Source: DATFLL01 sp035267785 (GTDB lineage Bacteria > Pseudomonadota > Gammaproteobacteria > DATFLL01). From it: 64,000 nucleotides of DNA. The translations under genes were made by a program, and so were the position numbers. Of this stretch, positions 41,257 to 50,243 are shown piece by piece (the first letter of the stretch is position 1; each line of letters begins with the position of its first letter). The notes beneath the pieces were generated by a model. It was not told where the DNA came from, searched no databases, and was given only the letters and a program-made list of their open reading frames with translations. Location of the stretch: NCBI GenBank assembly GCA_035267785.1, contig DATFLL010000046.1, positions 1-64,000 on the forward strand, written 5' to 3'.

Positions 41257-42594
41257 TCAGGCATGTTGTTCCAATTTGCGCCGCAGGGTGGAGCGGCTGA
41301 TGCCGAGTACGCGGGCCGCGGCCGCCTGGTTGTTGTCGCAGGCGGCCAGGACGCGGCGGATATGCTGGGCCTCGATCTCCTCGAGCGTCGCCTCGGTCGT
41401 CTCACCGGCCGGCGCGGCGGGCGGCGGAGTGGCGGCATTGATGGCGATCTCCGGCGCATCGAGCACAGGGCCGGGATAGAGCGCAAAGCTGCGCTCCAGG
41501 ACGTTTTCGAGCTGACGGACGTTGCCCGGCCAATCGTACATGATCAGCTTGCGCCGTGCGGTGGGTGTGAGATCGAGGTCGCCCCGGCCCGTGCGAGAGC
41601 GCAGCTGCGCCAGGAAGCGGTCGATGAGCGGGGCGATGTCGTCCCGGCGCTCGCGCAGCGGCGGCAGGTACAGCGGCAGGACGTTGAGTCGAAACAGCAG
41701 GTCGCTGCGGAACTCGCCCGACTCGGCCATCGCATCGAGGTCGCGGTTGGTCGCGGCGACCACCCGCACGTCGACCTTGATGGGTGCACCGCCGCCCACG
41801 GGGCGCACCTCCGCCTCCTGCAGCACCCGCAGCAACTTGACCTGCAAACGGGGGCTGATGTCGCCGATCTCGTCCAGGAACAGAGTTCCGCCGTCGGCTT
41901 CGCGGAACAGTCCGGGCTTGTTGGCGGTCGCGCCGGTGAAGGCCCCCTTGATGTGCCCGAAGAGCTCGGAGTCGAGCAGGTCCTCGGGCAGGGTGCAGCA
42001 GTTGATCGCAACGAACGGCCCCCTGGCCCGGACGCTGGTCGCGTGGATGGTGCGCGCCACGACCTCCTTGCCCACACCCGTCTCGCCGGTGATCAGTACC
42101 GGGATGTCCTGCTCGCGGATGCGCTCGATGACTTGCAGGATACGCTGCATGGGCTCGCTCTGCGCGACGACGTCGCGAAAGCGCTCGCGCCCGTCGAGTT
42201 GCTCGCGCAGGCGGTGGACTTCCTCGCGCAGGGATTTCTTCTCCAGGACCTTGTTCAACCGGATCAACAGCTCGTCGGGGTTGATGGGTTTGGTCAGGTA
42301 GTCGTAGGCACCGAGCTTCATGGCCTGAACCGCGTTCTCGATGGAGCCGTAGGCGGTCATGATGACGCTTTCGATTTCGCTGCCGCTCGTGCGCAGCCAG
42401 GACAGCAGGTCCAGACCGCTCTGCTCGCCCAGGCGAAGGTCGGTGAGCACCAGGTCGACGGATTCGGCCTGCAGCATGGCGCGCGCCTGTTCCACATCGG
42501 CCGCCTCCACGGTGCGGTGGCCTTCGGACTTGAGGAGCATGCTCAGGGTCTTGCGAATCGAGAACTCGTCGTCGACGATCAGGATAGTGGCCAT
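41257..42594 (-). CDS. NtrC-family sigma-54-dependent response regulator
   Basis: 445 residues. Receiver with Asp52 (LVLTDLRLGE) and MTAYGSIENAVQAMKLGAYDYLTKP; AAA+ domain with Walker A GETGVGKE, the sigma-54 contact loop GAFTGA, Walker B LFLDEIGD; C-terminal Fis-type HTH (NNQAAAARVLGISRSTLRRKL). All functional motifs are intact. It should activate the sigma-54 promoter 100 bp downstream. 5 bp after the kinase gene. Confidence 0.95.
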   Translation of the reverse strand: MATILIVDDEFSIRKTLSMLLKSEGHRTVEAADVEQARAMLQAESVDLVLTDLRLGEQSGLDLLSWLRTSGSEIESVIMTAYGSIENAVQAMKLGAYDYLTKPINPDELLIRLNKVLEKKSLREEVHRLREQLDGRERFRDVVAQSEPMQRILQVIERIREQDIPVLITGETGVGKEVVARTIHATSVRARGPFVAINCCTLPEDLLDSELFGHIKGAFTGATANKPGLFREADGGTLFLDEIGDISPRLQVKLLRVLQEAEVRPVGGGAPIKVDVRVVAATNRDLDAMAESGEFRSDLLFRLNVLPLYLPPLRERRDDIAPLIDRFLAQLRSRTGRGDLDLTPTARRKLIMYDWPGNVRQLENVLERSFALYPGPVLDAPEIAINAATPPPAAPAGETTEATLEEIEAQHIRRVLAACDNNQAAAARVLGISRSTLRRKLEQHA

Positions 42595-42599
42595 TGTCG

Positions 42600-44063
42600 C
42601 TACGCGCTCTCCAACTCGAAGCTCACCTCGGTGCCCACATCCTTGTGGCTGACGATGGTGAGCTTGGTGCCGTGCTGCATCAAGATGCGCTGCACAATCG
42701 AAAGACCCAGCCCCGTTCCGTCCTTGCGTCCGGTAATGAACGGGCGGGTGACCTTGTCCAGCATGTCGTCGGGGATACCGCGACCGGTGTCGGCAACGCG
42801 CACCGACAGTCGCTCGCCCCGGGGCTGCACCTCGACCGTCAGATTGCCGCCGTCCGGCATGGCCTGGATGCCGTTGAGGATGAGATTCATGAAGACCTGG
42901 CGCATCTGGTCGGAATCGATGCGCGCGCGGCACTCGTCGGCGTGAATGCGGGTCTGAATCTTCACGCTCTTGGGCAGCGCCGGGTCGTTGGACAGCAACA
43001 GGACCGTATCGCGCAGCAGGGGACAAAGATCGGTCTCGGCGAGCTTGGACTCGGGAATGCGCGAGAAGGTCAGAAAGTCGTTCAGAATGTTCTGCAGGCG
43101 ATTGGACTCGGCGGTCATGATGCCGGCGAGCTCGCGGCGGTCGGCCTCGGGCACGTTATCGCGCGTCATCAACTGCACGGAATTGATAATCGCCGACAGG
43201 GGATTGCGAATCTCATGGGCAATGCTGGCCGAGAGTTCACCGACGCAGGCCAGGCGCTCGGCCTCGGTGCGCTTTTCGTGCTCCAGCCTGACCTGACGCG
43301 AGGTCCGCTGCAGTGAACCGACCATGGCATTGAAGGCGCGGGCCAGCAGACCGACCTCGTCCCGGCTTTGTATATTGACGCGCACGTCCAGATCGCCGTC
43401 GGTGATGCGCCGCACCGCGTTGGTCATGGCGTGCAGATTGCGGGTCGTTGCAAACGACAAGGCCCAGGCGGCCAGGCTGCCGACCACCAGGGCGATCAGG
43501 ATGAACAACAGCCCCTCATCGCGGGTTGCCGCCAGTGCCTGGTGCAGGTTCTTGGTGGACATGCCCACGAACACGGCGCCGACATCGCGGCCGGCGACCT
43601 GTATGTTCTCGCGCAGGTCCAACACGCCGTCGTTCGGCGCCAGGGGCATGGTCTCGCTCTTTTGGATCCGCGGCGTCACACGCCGGCCCACGCGCGAAGG
43701 GTCGGTGCTGGCGAGCACGTTGCCCTCGGCGTCGATGACCTCGGCATAGCTGACATCCGGCTGGCGCTGGGTGCGGTCGATGACCTCGGCCAGCGAGGCC
43801 AGATCTTCGGCGAGCAGCGCGTTGGTCGTGGCGACCGCCATCAGACTGGACAGGGCGTGACCCCGGTTTTGCAGCTCGGCGCGAATGCTGTCGGACTGCT
43901 CCGTCACCGCATCCCAAATGAATGCGCCCATCAGCACGGCGTGGACCAGGGCCACCGAGAGGATCAGGCGAAAGCGCAGTGTGGCAAACCACGACAGGCG
44001 ATTGGATTTGGCGGCGTCGGCCGCGATCATCCCGGCAGGGACGTCTTCGGCTATCGTATTCAT
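42600..44063 (-). CDS. Membrane sensor histidine kinase
   Basis: 487 residues. TM at ~30-50, a periplasmic sensor domain (~55-165), second TM (~172-195), HAMP, HisKA with His283 (SIAHEIRNPLSAI) and HATPase (NLILNGIQAM; VADTGRGIPDDML; GTGLGLSIV). Fits an NtrB-like partner of the downstream regulator. Overlaps the PhnD-like gene by 4 bp, so the binding protein probably presents the ligand to this kinase. Confidence 0.93.
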   Translation of the reverse strand: MNTIAEDVPAGMIAADAAKSNRLSWFATLRFRLILSVALVHAVLMGAFIWDAVTEQSDSIRAELQNRGHALSSLMAVATTNALLAEDLASLAEVIDRTQRQPDVSYAEVIDAEGNVLASTDPSRVGRRVTPRIQKSETMPLAPNDGVLDLRENIQVAGRDVGAVFVGMSTKNLHQALAATRDEGLLFILIALVVGSLAAWALSFATTRNLHAMTNAVRRITDGDLDVRVNIQSRDEVGLLARAFNAMVGSLQRTSRQVRLEHEKRTEAERLACVGELSASIAHEIRNPLSAIINSVQLMTRDNVPEADRRELAGIMTAESNRLQNILNDFLTFSRIPESKLAETDLCPLLRDTVLLLSNDPALPKSVKIQTRIHADECRARIDSDQMRQVFMNLILNGIQAMPDGGNLTVEVQPRGERLSVRVADTGRGIPDDMLDKVTRPFITGRKDGTGLGLSIVQRILMQHGTKLTIVSHKDVGTEVSFELESA

Positions 44064-44884
44064 TGGCGTACTCCGAGGTACTCGGCGTCGGTGGCCCGAA
44101 CGAACCCGTCTTCGAATCCCAGCGCCTTCAGGATCGCGTGCCCGCGCTCGCCATGACCAAGGCGCAACAAGAGGTCGGTAATGCGCTTGACGTCCGGGCG
44201 CGGCAGCCCGGCCCGCACCGCGATGGGCATCTGCGGCTGAGGCGGCGTTTCGGCGACGATGCGCAGCTTTGCGCGAACATAGCCCGGCATGGACCGAAGC
44301 GACGGACGCCAGGTGCCGGTGATGTCGACCAGTCCCGAGTACAGCGCCATGAGGGCCGAGTCCTGCGAGCGGAAATAATGGATATGGAATTTCTTACTAA
44401 CGTCGATGCCGAGGCTGCGCATGTATTGGCGGGTCATCACGGTCGCCGCGAAGGCGTTCGGATCGGGAAAGCCGATACGCAATCCGTCGGGCAGGTGCTT
44501 GGGATCGAGCCTTTGAATCGGACCGTCCTTGCGCACGACCAGGATGCCAGTGAACGGCTCCTGGGCGACCTTGGCGATGGCGCGGTAACCGTATTTTCTT
44601 GCCTCGGTATACAACAGAGGATTGAGATAGATGATGTCGTACTCGCGCTTTTGTACGCGCTGCATGTAGGCGGCGAAGCTCGGGGCGGTGACAAACTGGA
44701 CCGGGCGGCCGAGGGTCTTGGCGAGATCGTCCGCCAGAGGCATAAACATGGCCGCAAGCTTGGTCGGGCTCTGCAGCGGGAGAACGCCGAGGCGGTAGTA
44801 GTCGCGCGGTGCCTGAGCGAACGCCGCGGCGGCGAACAGCAAAAGGCACAGCGCAAGCGCTGCTTGCAGCGATCGTGGGCGCAT
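44060..44884 (-). CDS. PhnD-like periplasmic substrate-binding protein (sensor component)
   Basis: 274 residues, signal peptide 1-23 (AFA-QAP). PhnD/TphR-type fold: YRLGVLPLQSPTKLAAMFMPLADDLAKTLGRPVQFVTAP, then YDIIYLNPLLY. No transporter subunits nearby; first gene of a three-gene sensory operon with kinase and regulator (4-bp and 5-bp junctions). Such PhnD-kinase-regulator sets sense oxyanions; a sulfur oxyanion is the likely ligand here from context. Confidence 0.88.
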   Translation of the reverse strand: MRPRSLQAALALCLLLFAAAAFAQAPRDYYRLGVLPLQSPTKLAAMFMPLADDLAKTLGRPVQFVTAPSFAAYMQRVQKREYDIIYLNPLLYTEARKYGYRAIAKVAQEPFTGILVVRKDGPIQRLDPKHLPDGLRIGFPDPNAFAATVMTRQYMRSLGIDVSKKFHIHYFRSQDSALMALYSGLVDITGTWRPSLRSMPGYVRAKLRIVAETPPQPQMPIAVRAGLPRPDVKRITDLLLRLGHGERGHAILKALGFEDGFVRATDAEYLGVRQ

Positions 44885-44913
44885 CAGACCTACCTCGGGC
44901 GCCAAGGGCCGGG

Positions 44914-44925
44914 TTGTCGGGACAA
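44914..44925. promoter_or_regulatory. Perfect 12-bp palindrome upstream of the sensor operon
   Basis: TTGTCGGGACAA reads TTGTC-GG/GG-GACAA style with perfect 5-bp arms around GG, centred about 35 bp upstream of the PhnD-like start. Operator candidate for autoregulation of the sensory operon. No matching -35/-10 pair was fixed. Confidence 0.4.
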
Positions 44926-44978
44926 TGGCTACAGTTACCACCGCCCGGCGGGGAGCGTCAACCTGGCGGGCGAACGGG

Positions 44979-46187
44979 TCAAGGCGTCGGACCGCGGCGA
45001 GGCTCGGTCAGCCAATAGAGAAAGGCCGTCAGGGGCAGACCGACGCCGAGCGCGGCCACCGCACGCCAACCGCCGAGGCTGAAGGCGAACGCCGCGGCGG
45101 CCGAACCGGCGGCGCCTCCGGCAAAAAAACAGGTCATGTAGGCCGTCGTCAGCCGGCTGCGCGCCTCGGGGCGCAGCTGGTAGATCGTACTCTGGTTGAG
45201 TATCTGCGTGCCCTGCACGCCGAGGTCGACCAGGACGATACCCACGATTAGACCCAACAGCGAATGGTCGAACGCACCAAGCACGACGAAGGCAATCGCG
45301 ACGGTCGCCAGAAACATTCCCGTATAGCGGTGCGTTAGCCCCTTGTCGTGCAAATGCCCGGCGAACGAGGCGGCAACGGCACCGGCGACGCCGAGCAGAC
45401 CAAATGCGCCGATCATGGAATCACCGTAGTTGAAAGGCGGCCGGGCGAGCAGAAACGGCAGGGCCGTCCACAAGGCGCTGAAGGTCGCGAACATGAACAC
45501 GCCGTAGGTGATGCGCCGGCGCAGCAGCGGCTCCTCGGCGATGAGACGCAGCACCGAACGCAGCAGCTCCAAATAGCTCAAACGCTCGCCGCTGCGGTCG
45601 GTGGGCAGCGCCCGCGCCAGCACGCCGGCCTGCACCAGCATCAACGCCGCGGCCAACCAGAACATACTGCGCCAGCCGAAGGCATCGGACATCACGCCGG
45701 AGACCGTACGCGCGAGCAGGATACCGAGGAGCAGCCCGCTCATCACGCGGCCAACGACGCGCCCGCGCGCATGGTCCGGTGCCAGATGCGCGGCAAAGGG
45801 AACGAGCACCTGCGCAACGACGGAAGTGATGCCCACCGCCAGGGAGGCAACAAAGAAGATGCCGATCGTCGGCGCCAGGGCGGCGGCGACCAAAGAGACG
45901 ACGGCGCAAAGGGTAACGGTCACCACCAGGCGCCGACGCTCCAACAGGTCGCCCAAGGGTACGACGAACATCAGCCCCACCGCATATCCGACCTGGGTCA
46001 TGGTGACGATGAGTCCGGCCGTATGGGTGGGCACGGCGAACGAGCGCGCGAGCGTATCGAGCAGCGGCTGTGCGTAATACAGGTTGGCTACCGCGATACC
46101 GGTGGCCGTAGCCATGATGAGCACCAAGGAGGCGCTCAGGGAATTCGGCTCCGAGGCGTCGGTGCGGTGACGAGGCGTTTTGGACAA
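44979..46187 (-). CDS. MFS transporter (drug/solute exporter, DHA type)
   Basis: 402 residues with 12 predicted TM segments. Loop 2-3 motif GDLLERRRLVVTV and TM4-type RVVGRVMSGLLLGILLARTVSG are typical of DHA-type exporters. TTG start at 46187 (no upstream ATG/GTG, no good SD); an internal ATG (residue 25) would cut into TM1. Substrate unknown. Not obviously linked to the sulfur genes; it lies upstream of the sensor operon on the same strand. Confidence 0.85.
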   Translation of the reverse strand: MSKTPRHRTDASEPNSLSASLVLIMATATGIAVANLYYAQPLLDTLARSFAVPTHTAGLIVTMTQVGYAVGLMFVVPLGDLLERRRLVVTVTLCAVVSLVAAALAPTIGIFFVASLAVGITSVVAQVLVPFAAHLAPDHARGRVVGRVMSGLLLGILLARTVSGVMSDAFGWRSMFWLAAALMLVQAGVLARALPTDRSGERLSYLELLRSVLRLIAEEPLLRRRITYGVFMFATFSALWTALPFLLARPPFNYGDSMIGAFGLLGVAGAVAASFAGHLHDKGLTHRYTGMFLATVAIAFVVLGAFDHSLLGLIVGIVLVDLGVQGTQILNQSTIYQLRPEARSRLTTAYMTCFFAGGAAGSAAAAFAFSLGGWRAVAALGVGLPLTAFLYWLTEPRRGPTP

Positions 46188-46331
46188 CGTCGGCGTGTCT
46201 GCGGCGGTGGAATGAGGCGCAGAGCTTAATCACAGCGCCACTGACATGCAAGCGGGCCCTGGGGCGCAGCGACCGGTGATGCACCCGCAACCGATACGGG
46301 CTTGGCGGCGCGGATCGGGCAGCGTGCGGGC

Positions 46332-46357
46332 GCCGGCGCGGAGGTTTCCGCGCCGGC
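46332..46357 (-). terminator. GC-rich hairpin after the secreted LNP-type gene
   Basis: GCCGGCGCGGA (46332-46342) pairs perfectly with TCCGCGCCGGC (46347-46357), loop GGTT. No T tract, so not a classical intrinsic terminator, but placed 15 bp after the stop at 46372. Could stabilise or define the 3' end. Confidence 0.4.
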
Positions 46358-46371
46358 ACGTCGGCCAGAGG

Positions 46372-46965
46372 CTAACGGGCCTTGGCGGCGATCTGACGGT
46401 TGATGTCGGACCCGCGCAGGACGAAGCGGTTGTTGCGCATATTGCAGTCGTCGTTGGCGCGTGTTGCGTCGCTGCCGTATTCGGGGTCGAGGTAGCGGAT
46501 CTCGACCACCAGGTTGGGCGGAAACTCGACGCTCTGGCTCCAATTCAGGTAGTGGCTGAAATAATTGATGCCGCTGCCGGCGCGCAGATTCTGAAAGTAG
46601 TGGTCGTCGAGGCGCCGCGGGGCGCCGCCGCCCAGGGGCTTGGTGTACATGTGGATCATCGCCCCGCGCGGCAGGGTGTGATAGTTCATCCGGCCATTGT
46701 TGTGCAGCTGCACCATGAAATTGATGCGCTTACTGCCGTTGGACAGGCTCTGCACGATGTACACGCTGACCCGGCGCAGGGCGGGGTCGGGACAGCCGGT
46801 CTGTATGTGCAACTGCGGCCGGAGCTTGGGATTGAGCTTGGGATTGAGCTGGGGCTGGGTCTGGACCTTCGGGTTGAGCTGGACCTGCGGCGTGACCAGC
46901 GGACCCGCTTGGGCCATACCCGCGCACAAGGCACTCATGGCCAATATCGAAATACAGCGCTTCAT
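46372..46965 (-). CDS. Secreted protein with LNPK-rich repeat segment
   Basis: 197 residues. Signal peptide 1-20, then a repeat-like basic segment (LNPKVQTQPQLNPKLNPKLRPQL, about residues 29-51), then a beta-rich region (VSVYIVQSLSNGSKRINFMVQLHNNGR). Two Cys. The LNP-rich segment recalls LNPQPEPP-type motifs of the protein at 34131 and the lysine/proline segment in 58355. Function unknown. Confidence 0.6.
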   Translation of the reverse strand: MKRCISILAMSALCAGMAQAGPLVTPQVQLNPKVQTQPQLNPKLNPKLRPQLHIQTGCPDPALRRVSVYIVQSLSNGSKRINFMVQLHNNGRMNYHTLPRGAMIHMYTKPLGGGAPRRLDDHYFQNLRAGSGINYFSHYLNWSQSVEFPPNLVVEIRYLDPEYGSDATRANDDCNMRNNRFVLRGSDINRQIAAKAR

Positions 46966-47036
46966 AACGTTCTCCCCTGACTGGCTTTGTATCTGCGTTG
47001 TCGTATGAGTCGCTCGCCCGGCGCAGGCGGTTCAAT

Positions 47037-47060
47037 CCCGGGGCGCACCGGCGCCCCGGG
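47037..47060 (-). terminator. Perfect 10-bp GC hairpin, possible 3' end
   Basis: CCCGGGGCGC (47037-47046) and GCGCCCCGGG (47051-47060) with loop ACCG. No T tract. It is downstream (on the minus strand) of the DUF6504 gene and upstream of the secreted LNP protein gene. Confidence 0.35.
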
Positions 47061-47151
47061 GAGAGCGCCCGCCGGCATAGGCCCTCGGACAGTTACTTGA
47101 ATTCAATGAGTTAAGGAGAACTCCGCGGCCGGAGCGGGGCGGGAGAAATCG

Positions 47152-47478
47152 TCAGTGCGTCCCATCGGGCTCGCTGACGCTGTACAGCCACCAGCGGGGC
47201 GAGAGCGCCCGGCCGCGCGGCTTGCGGTCGAAGTAGAGCTTCATGCGCCGGCCGTCGTCGGTCCGCACCTCGTACCAGTGCTTGCGCACGTAGCGCTCGC
47301 CGCTGCCGTGGCGGCAGGGTCCGGTATCGCGCCAGGTGCGCAGCACCGAGGCCACGCGCACCGTCTGACCCCGCCAGGTAAACTCGCGCGGCAGCCCGGG
47401 CTCGCCCAGCGCCATGCGGCCGGTGTCGTGGCTGTCCGCCAATGGCGTGATGCGTTCGCTGACAAATCGTTCGTGCAT
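47152..47478 (-). CDS. DUF6504-like small protein
   Basis: 108 residues. MHERFVSERITPLA, then RYVRKHWYEVRTDDGRRMKLYFDRKPRG and RWWLYSVSE. The YVRxHWxxVRTxDG and YFDR-RWWLY pattern is typical of DUF6504, a small family often found near translesion polymerases (ImuB/DnaE2). Here it is not next to such genes. ATG 47478. Confidence 0.75.
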   Translation of the reverse strand: MHERFVSERITPLADSHDTGRMALGEPGLPREFTWRGQTVRVASVLRTWRDTGPCRHGSGERYVRKHWYEVRTDDGRRMKLYFDRKPRGRALSPRWWLYSVSEPDGTH

Positions 47479-47504
47479 GACCTAAACGCTCAACGGAATC
47501 GCCG

Positions 47505-47525
47505 CCGGGCCCAATTAGGGCCCGG
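47505..47525 (-). terminator. Perfect 8-bp GC hairpin between two leftward genes
   Basis: CCGGGCCC (47505-47512), loop AATTA, GGGCCCGG (47518-47525). It lies between the outer-membrane barrel gene and the DUF6504 gene, with no T tract. Confidence 0.35.
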
Positions 47526-47557
47526 GGCGCTGCAGTTCCACCGGTGGTGGACGGCGG

Positions 47558-48175
47558 TCAGAAACGCTTGGCGATGCCAACGGAAATCAAATCCGCGCTT
47601 TCAGTGTCCAGCTCGTAATGCTCAAAGTCGGCCGTTAAATACACTGTCGGTACAAACTCCCAGCCGACGCCCGCGCCGTAGTAGGGGTCAGTGCCGCTAT
47701 TACTTGAGCTGGCGCCGGGTACTCCCGGCGCGTACGCGGTAGTGTCGACGTTCCAGGACGCGAGGCCCAAACGCGCATGAATATTGAATGTGCGACTTAC
47801 GGGAAGCCGGAAGCGGGCGCCTGCACCTACCAATGTCCCCTCGAACTTGATATGAGCATTGTTGACAGTGAATTCGAACAAGTAACCGTCCGCGATGAAC
47901 CGGTCACCGATATTACCCGTAACCTCCGCTGACCCCAGATCGGCGTAACTCAACTCCACCGCGACGTTGGGGCTGAGGTTATAGCCGCCATAGACCTTAA
48001 ATCCTGTGGAACTGTCGTCGAGGCTGGCGGTCAGCGCCGTAATTCCCGTGTCGAAGCTCGTCGAGCCAGCGGAGGCGCCGATATACATGTGGCCGGTCTG
48101 CGCCTGCGCCGGGCCGACGCCCAAACCGAGGAGCACAAACGCGATCAGAAACAGAAGGGATCCAGACGTCTTCAT
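47558..48175 (-). CDS. Outer-membrane beta-barrel protein (OmpA/OprG-like, 8-stranded)
   Basis: 205 residues. Signal peptide 1-25 (AQA-QTG). Alternating strands, GGYNLSPNVAVELSYADLGS and a final strand ending in Phe (SVGIAKRF), as required for BAM insertion. Fits the porin/OmpW-like 'outer membrane beta-barrel protein' class. ATG 48175; a longer frame starts at 48196 but the signal peptide fits 48175. Confidence 0.85.
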   Translation of the reverse strand: MKTSGSLLFLIAFVLLGLGVGPAQAQTGHMYIGASAGSTSFDTGITALTASLDDSSTGFKVYGGYNLSPNVAVELSYADLGSAEVTGNIGDRFIADGYLFEFTVNNAHIKFEGTLVGAGARFRLPVSRTFNIHARLGLASWNVDTTAYAPGVPGASSSNSGTDPYYGAGVGWEFVPTVYLTADFEHYELDTESADLISVGIAKRF

Positions 48176-48332
48176 GGCAAACCCCCTATAGGCCAAAGGC
48201 CGTTGCCTCGCCCGTGGCGAGGAGCGAGGCGGTCAGATTGCATGTGCCCGTTTGGACACCGCGAATACCTTTGCACGATTGCGCCAGGGCCGCGCTGATC
48301 TGGGTCAACATCGGTAACGGACCCGGGAAACC

Positions 48333-48362
48333 CGCGGGGGCCCAGAGACCGCGGGCCCCGCC
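48333..48362 (-). terminator. GC-rich imperfect hairpin after the Cys-rich protein gene
   Basis: GCGGGGGCCC (48334-48343) pairs with GGGCCCCGC (48353-48361) with one bulge. It lies 26 bp downstream of the stop at 48388 on the minus strand. No T tract. Confidence 0.3.
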
Positions 48363-48387
48363 CCAACCGACGCCATCCGTCCTTGGC

Positions 48388-48807
48388 TCAGCTCACCCCA
48401 CGGCAGTACTTCAAGGCGTCCCGCACGACCTTGGGGCAAATCTCGTTATCAGCGCCGCGGCTGCTGCAGGTGTCCATGGTCCATCGCACCGTGTTCATGA
48501 TTTCGCCCTCGCGGGGCACGCCCCGGCAAAACGCCGCATCGACCTTGGTCGCCCGCATGCAGCCGCGGATGAAAGACTTGGCCCTAACCGCGCACATGAT
48601 GCCATCGCAGCCCTTCGTGCGCTCGACGGTTGCGTCCACGCATTGACTGGCGGTCCCTTGGGACCCGACGGCACGCCCTTCGTCCGTGGCCGCTTGAACC
48701 TCGGCCTTCAAAGCGAGCTTGTTATTTTGCCACCACACATAGCCTGCGCCGGCCATCACGGCGACGAGCAAGAGAATCGCCCCAATCACGATTGCCGCGA
48801 CCTTCAT
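48388..48807 (-). CDS. Membrane-anchored Cys-rich periplasmic protein
   Basis: 139 residues. N-terminal TM (residues 5-26), then a soluble region with eight Cys spaced as if in four disulfides (CVDATVERTKGC, GIMC, RGC, FC, TC, IC, YC). No family recognised. ATG 48807 chosen (frame start 48822 lacks support). The Cys content suggests oxidative folding in the periplasm. Confidence 0.65.
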   Translation of the reverse strand: MKVAAIVIGAILLLVAVMAGAGYVWWQNNKLALKAEVQAATDEGRAVGSQGTASQCVDATVERTKGCDGIMCAVRAKSFIRGCMRATKVDAAFCRGVPREGEIMNTVRWTMDTCSSRGADNEICPKVVRDALKYCRGVS

Positions 48808-48921
48808 CAGACTTCCCCCCAAGAAAAGTAGACGATGTGGACCATACGGAATTATTTATTCATTTCGCGGATCAATCACCGGCCAATATAGCGTCGGGCA
48901 GTCGGAATCGGGAAAATCTGA

Positions 48922-49986
48922 TCATTTGTTACCTCTCAGTTGCCTGGCCTTTCGTAGATCGGCCTCGGCTTTGGCGTGCTGCCCGAGCTTACGGTAGGCG
49001 ACGCCCCGGTTCTGGTAGGCCGAAGGCTCGCTGGGATACATCTTTAGATAGAGACTCAGCGCCTTGACCGCGCTTCGGTAGTTACCCAACTGAATATAGC
49101 AATAGGCTGTGTTGAACAGGGCCGAGCCATCTTTGTGGATACGCAAGCCTTCCCAATAGGAATTTACGGCGGCTCGGCAGTCCCCCGCCTTGTAGAATGC
49201 GTAGCCGGCGGCGTTCCAGATGTCCGAGTCACCCGGCATCAGGCGCACTGCCGCATCGAATTGCTGTACGGCGTCTGGGTACTGCTCGAGATGAATATAG
49301 GACCAGCCGGCATAGTAATAGGACCAGGCGAAATTCGGGTCCTGCTTCTCGGCCTTCAGCATCAGCTTCAACGCATCGCGATACCGTTTTGCTGTGTAGG
49401 CCGCACGCCCGTCGTGATAAGTCGATTTGGCAGTACTGTCGATTTTCGACCAATCCACTGTTTCATCGACCCAGGCACCGATCAGGCCGCTTGGATATTT
49501 CTGATACATGAGCTTATACCGATGACCCGCCTGGACGCGGAACTGCACGTGCATGTCGCCCTTGGAGTAACCGTGAGTGCGATCGGCCCAAGACCAGTGC
49601 CGCTTGTAGTCGTAGTAGACTGTAGCCTTGTAGACCCCGGGCTTCAGCTCGATAACGCGGTGTTCGTCGGCGATCGTCTTGCTCAACAGCTTCTTGTTAT
49701 ACGACGTGTCCCCGTTGAGGGCGCGAAGCTGCATAGGAGGTTTGACGATAAGACGCCCTACCTTGTCCGGAGGCAACGCCTTGCCGTGATAGCCGTGCTC
49801 GACCATCGCGCCGCTGCACGCGCTCAAGATTGGAAGTATAAAAATGAGCAGGACAAAGAAGGCGTGTTCAACAAACGACTTTTCGTCGCGTCTTGGCAAG
49901 TCAGCCACCGATCTCTCCCAACATCGACTAAATCCCTTGTCGCGCAGAGTGGAGCGCTTGCGCAAAAGGCTGGCGGATAGAGGCAC
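48922..49986 (-). CDS. TPR-repeat lipoprotein
   Basis: 354 residues by the longest frame (GTG at 49986, start uncertain). Around residue 57 a lipobox (LSAC) follows a hydrophobic stretch, so a much shorter signal peptide start would fit better but no start codon with an SD was found. Residues ~180-350 are TPR repeats (AAYTAKRYRDALKLMLKAEKQDP; GDSDIWNAAGYAFYKAGD; AYQNRGVAYRKLGQHAKAEADL). Likely a periplasm-facing scaffold. The region to 50243 is empty. Confidence 0.75.
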   Translation of the reverse strand: MPLSASLLRKRSTLRDKGFSRCWERSVADLPRRDEKSFVEHAFFVLLIFILPILSACSGAMVEHGYHGKALPPDKVGRLIVKPPMQLRALNGDTSYNKKLLSKTIADEHRVIELKPGVYKATVYYDYKRHWSWADRTHGYSKGDMHVQFRVQAGHRYKLMYQKYPSGLIGAWVDETVDWSKIDSTAKSTYHDGRAAYTAKRYRDALKLMLKAEKQDPNFAWSYYYAGWSYIHLEQYPDAVQQFDAAVRLMPGDSDIWNAAGYAFYKAGDCRAAVNSYWEGLRIHKDGSALFNTAYCYIQLGNYRSAVKALSLYLKMYPSEPSAYQNRGVAYRKLGQHAKAEADLRKARQLRGNK

Positions 49987-50243
49987 AAAAAATCGTCACC
50001 CTACGAACACCGTAGCCCACGCCCTCAGAGGCGTCAAGAACCAGTTAGGATGGGCGAAAGGTCGTATGGTGGTGAGCCGGAGTTGTGAAAAAACCTAGCG
50101 CCAATGTCGGAGACCGGGCACATCGAATAGGGCCGATGTACCGTGCGACTTAACACCCCCCCAGAGACAATGCCGACGGCGATAGTCGGGTTGGGCGAGG
50201 CCATCAGACGCCGACCAAGTGCCGGTATTGGCCGAGCAACAGC

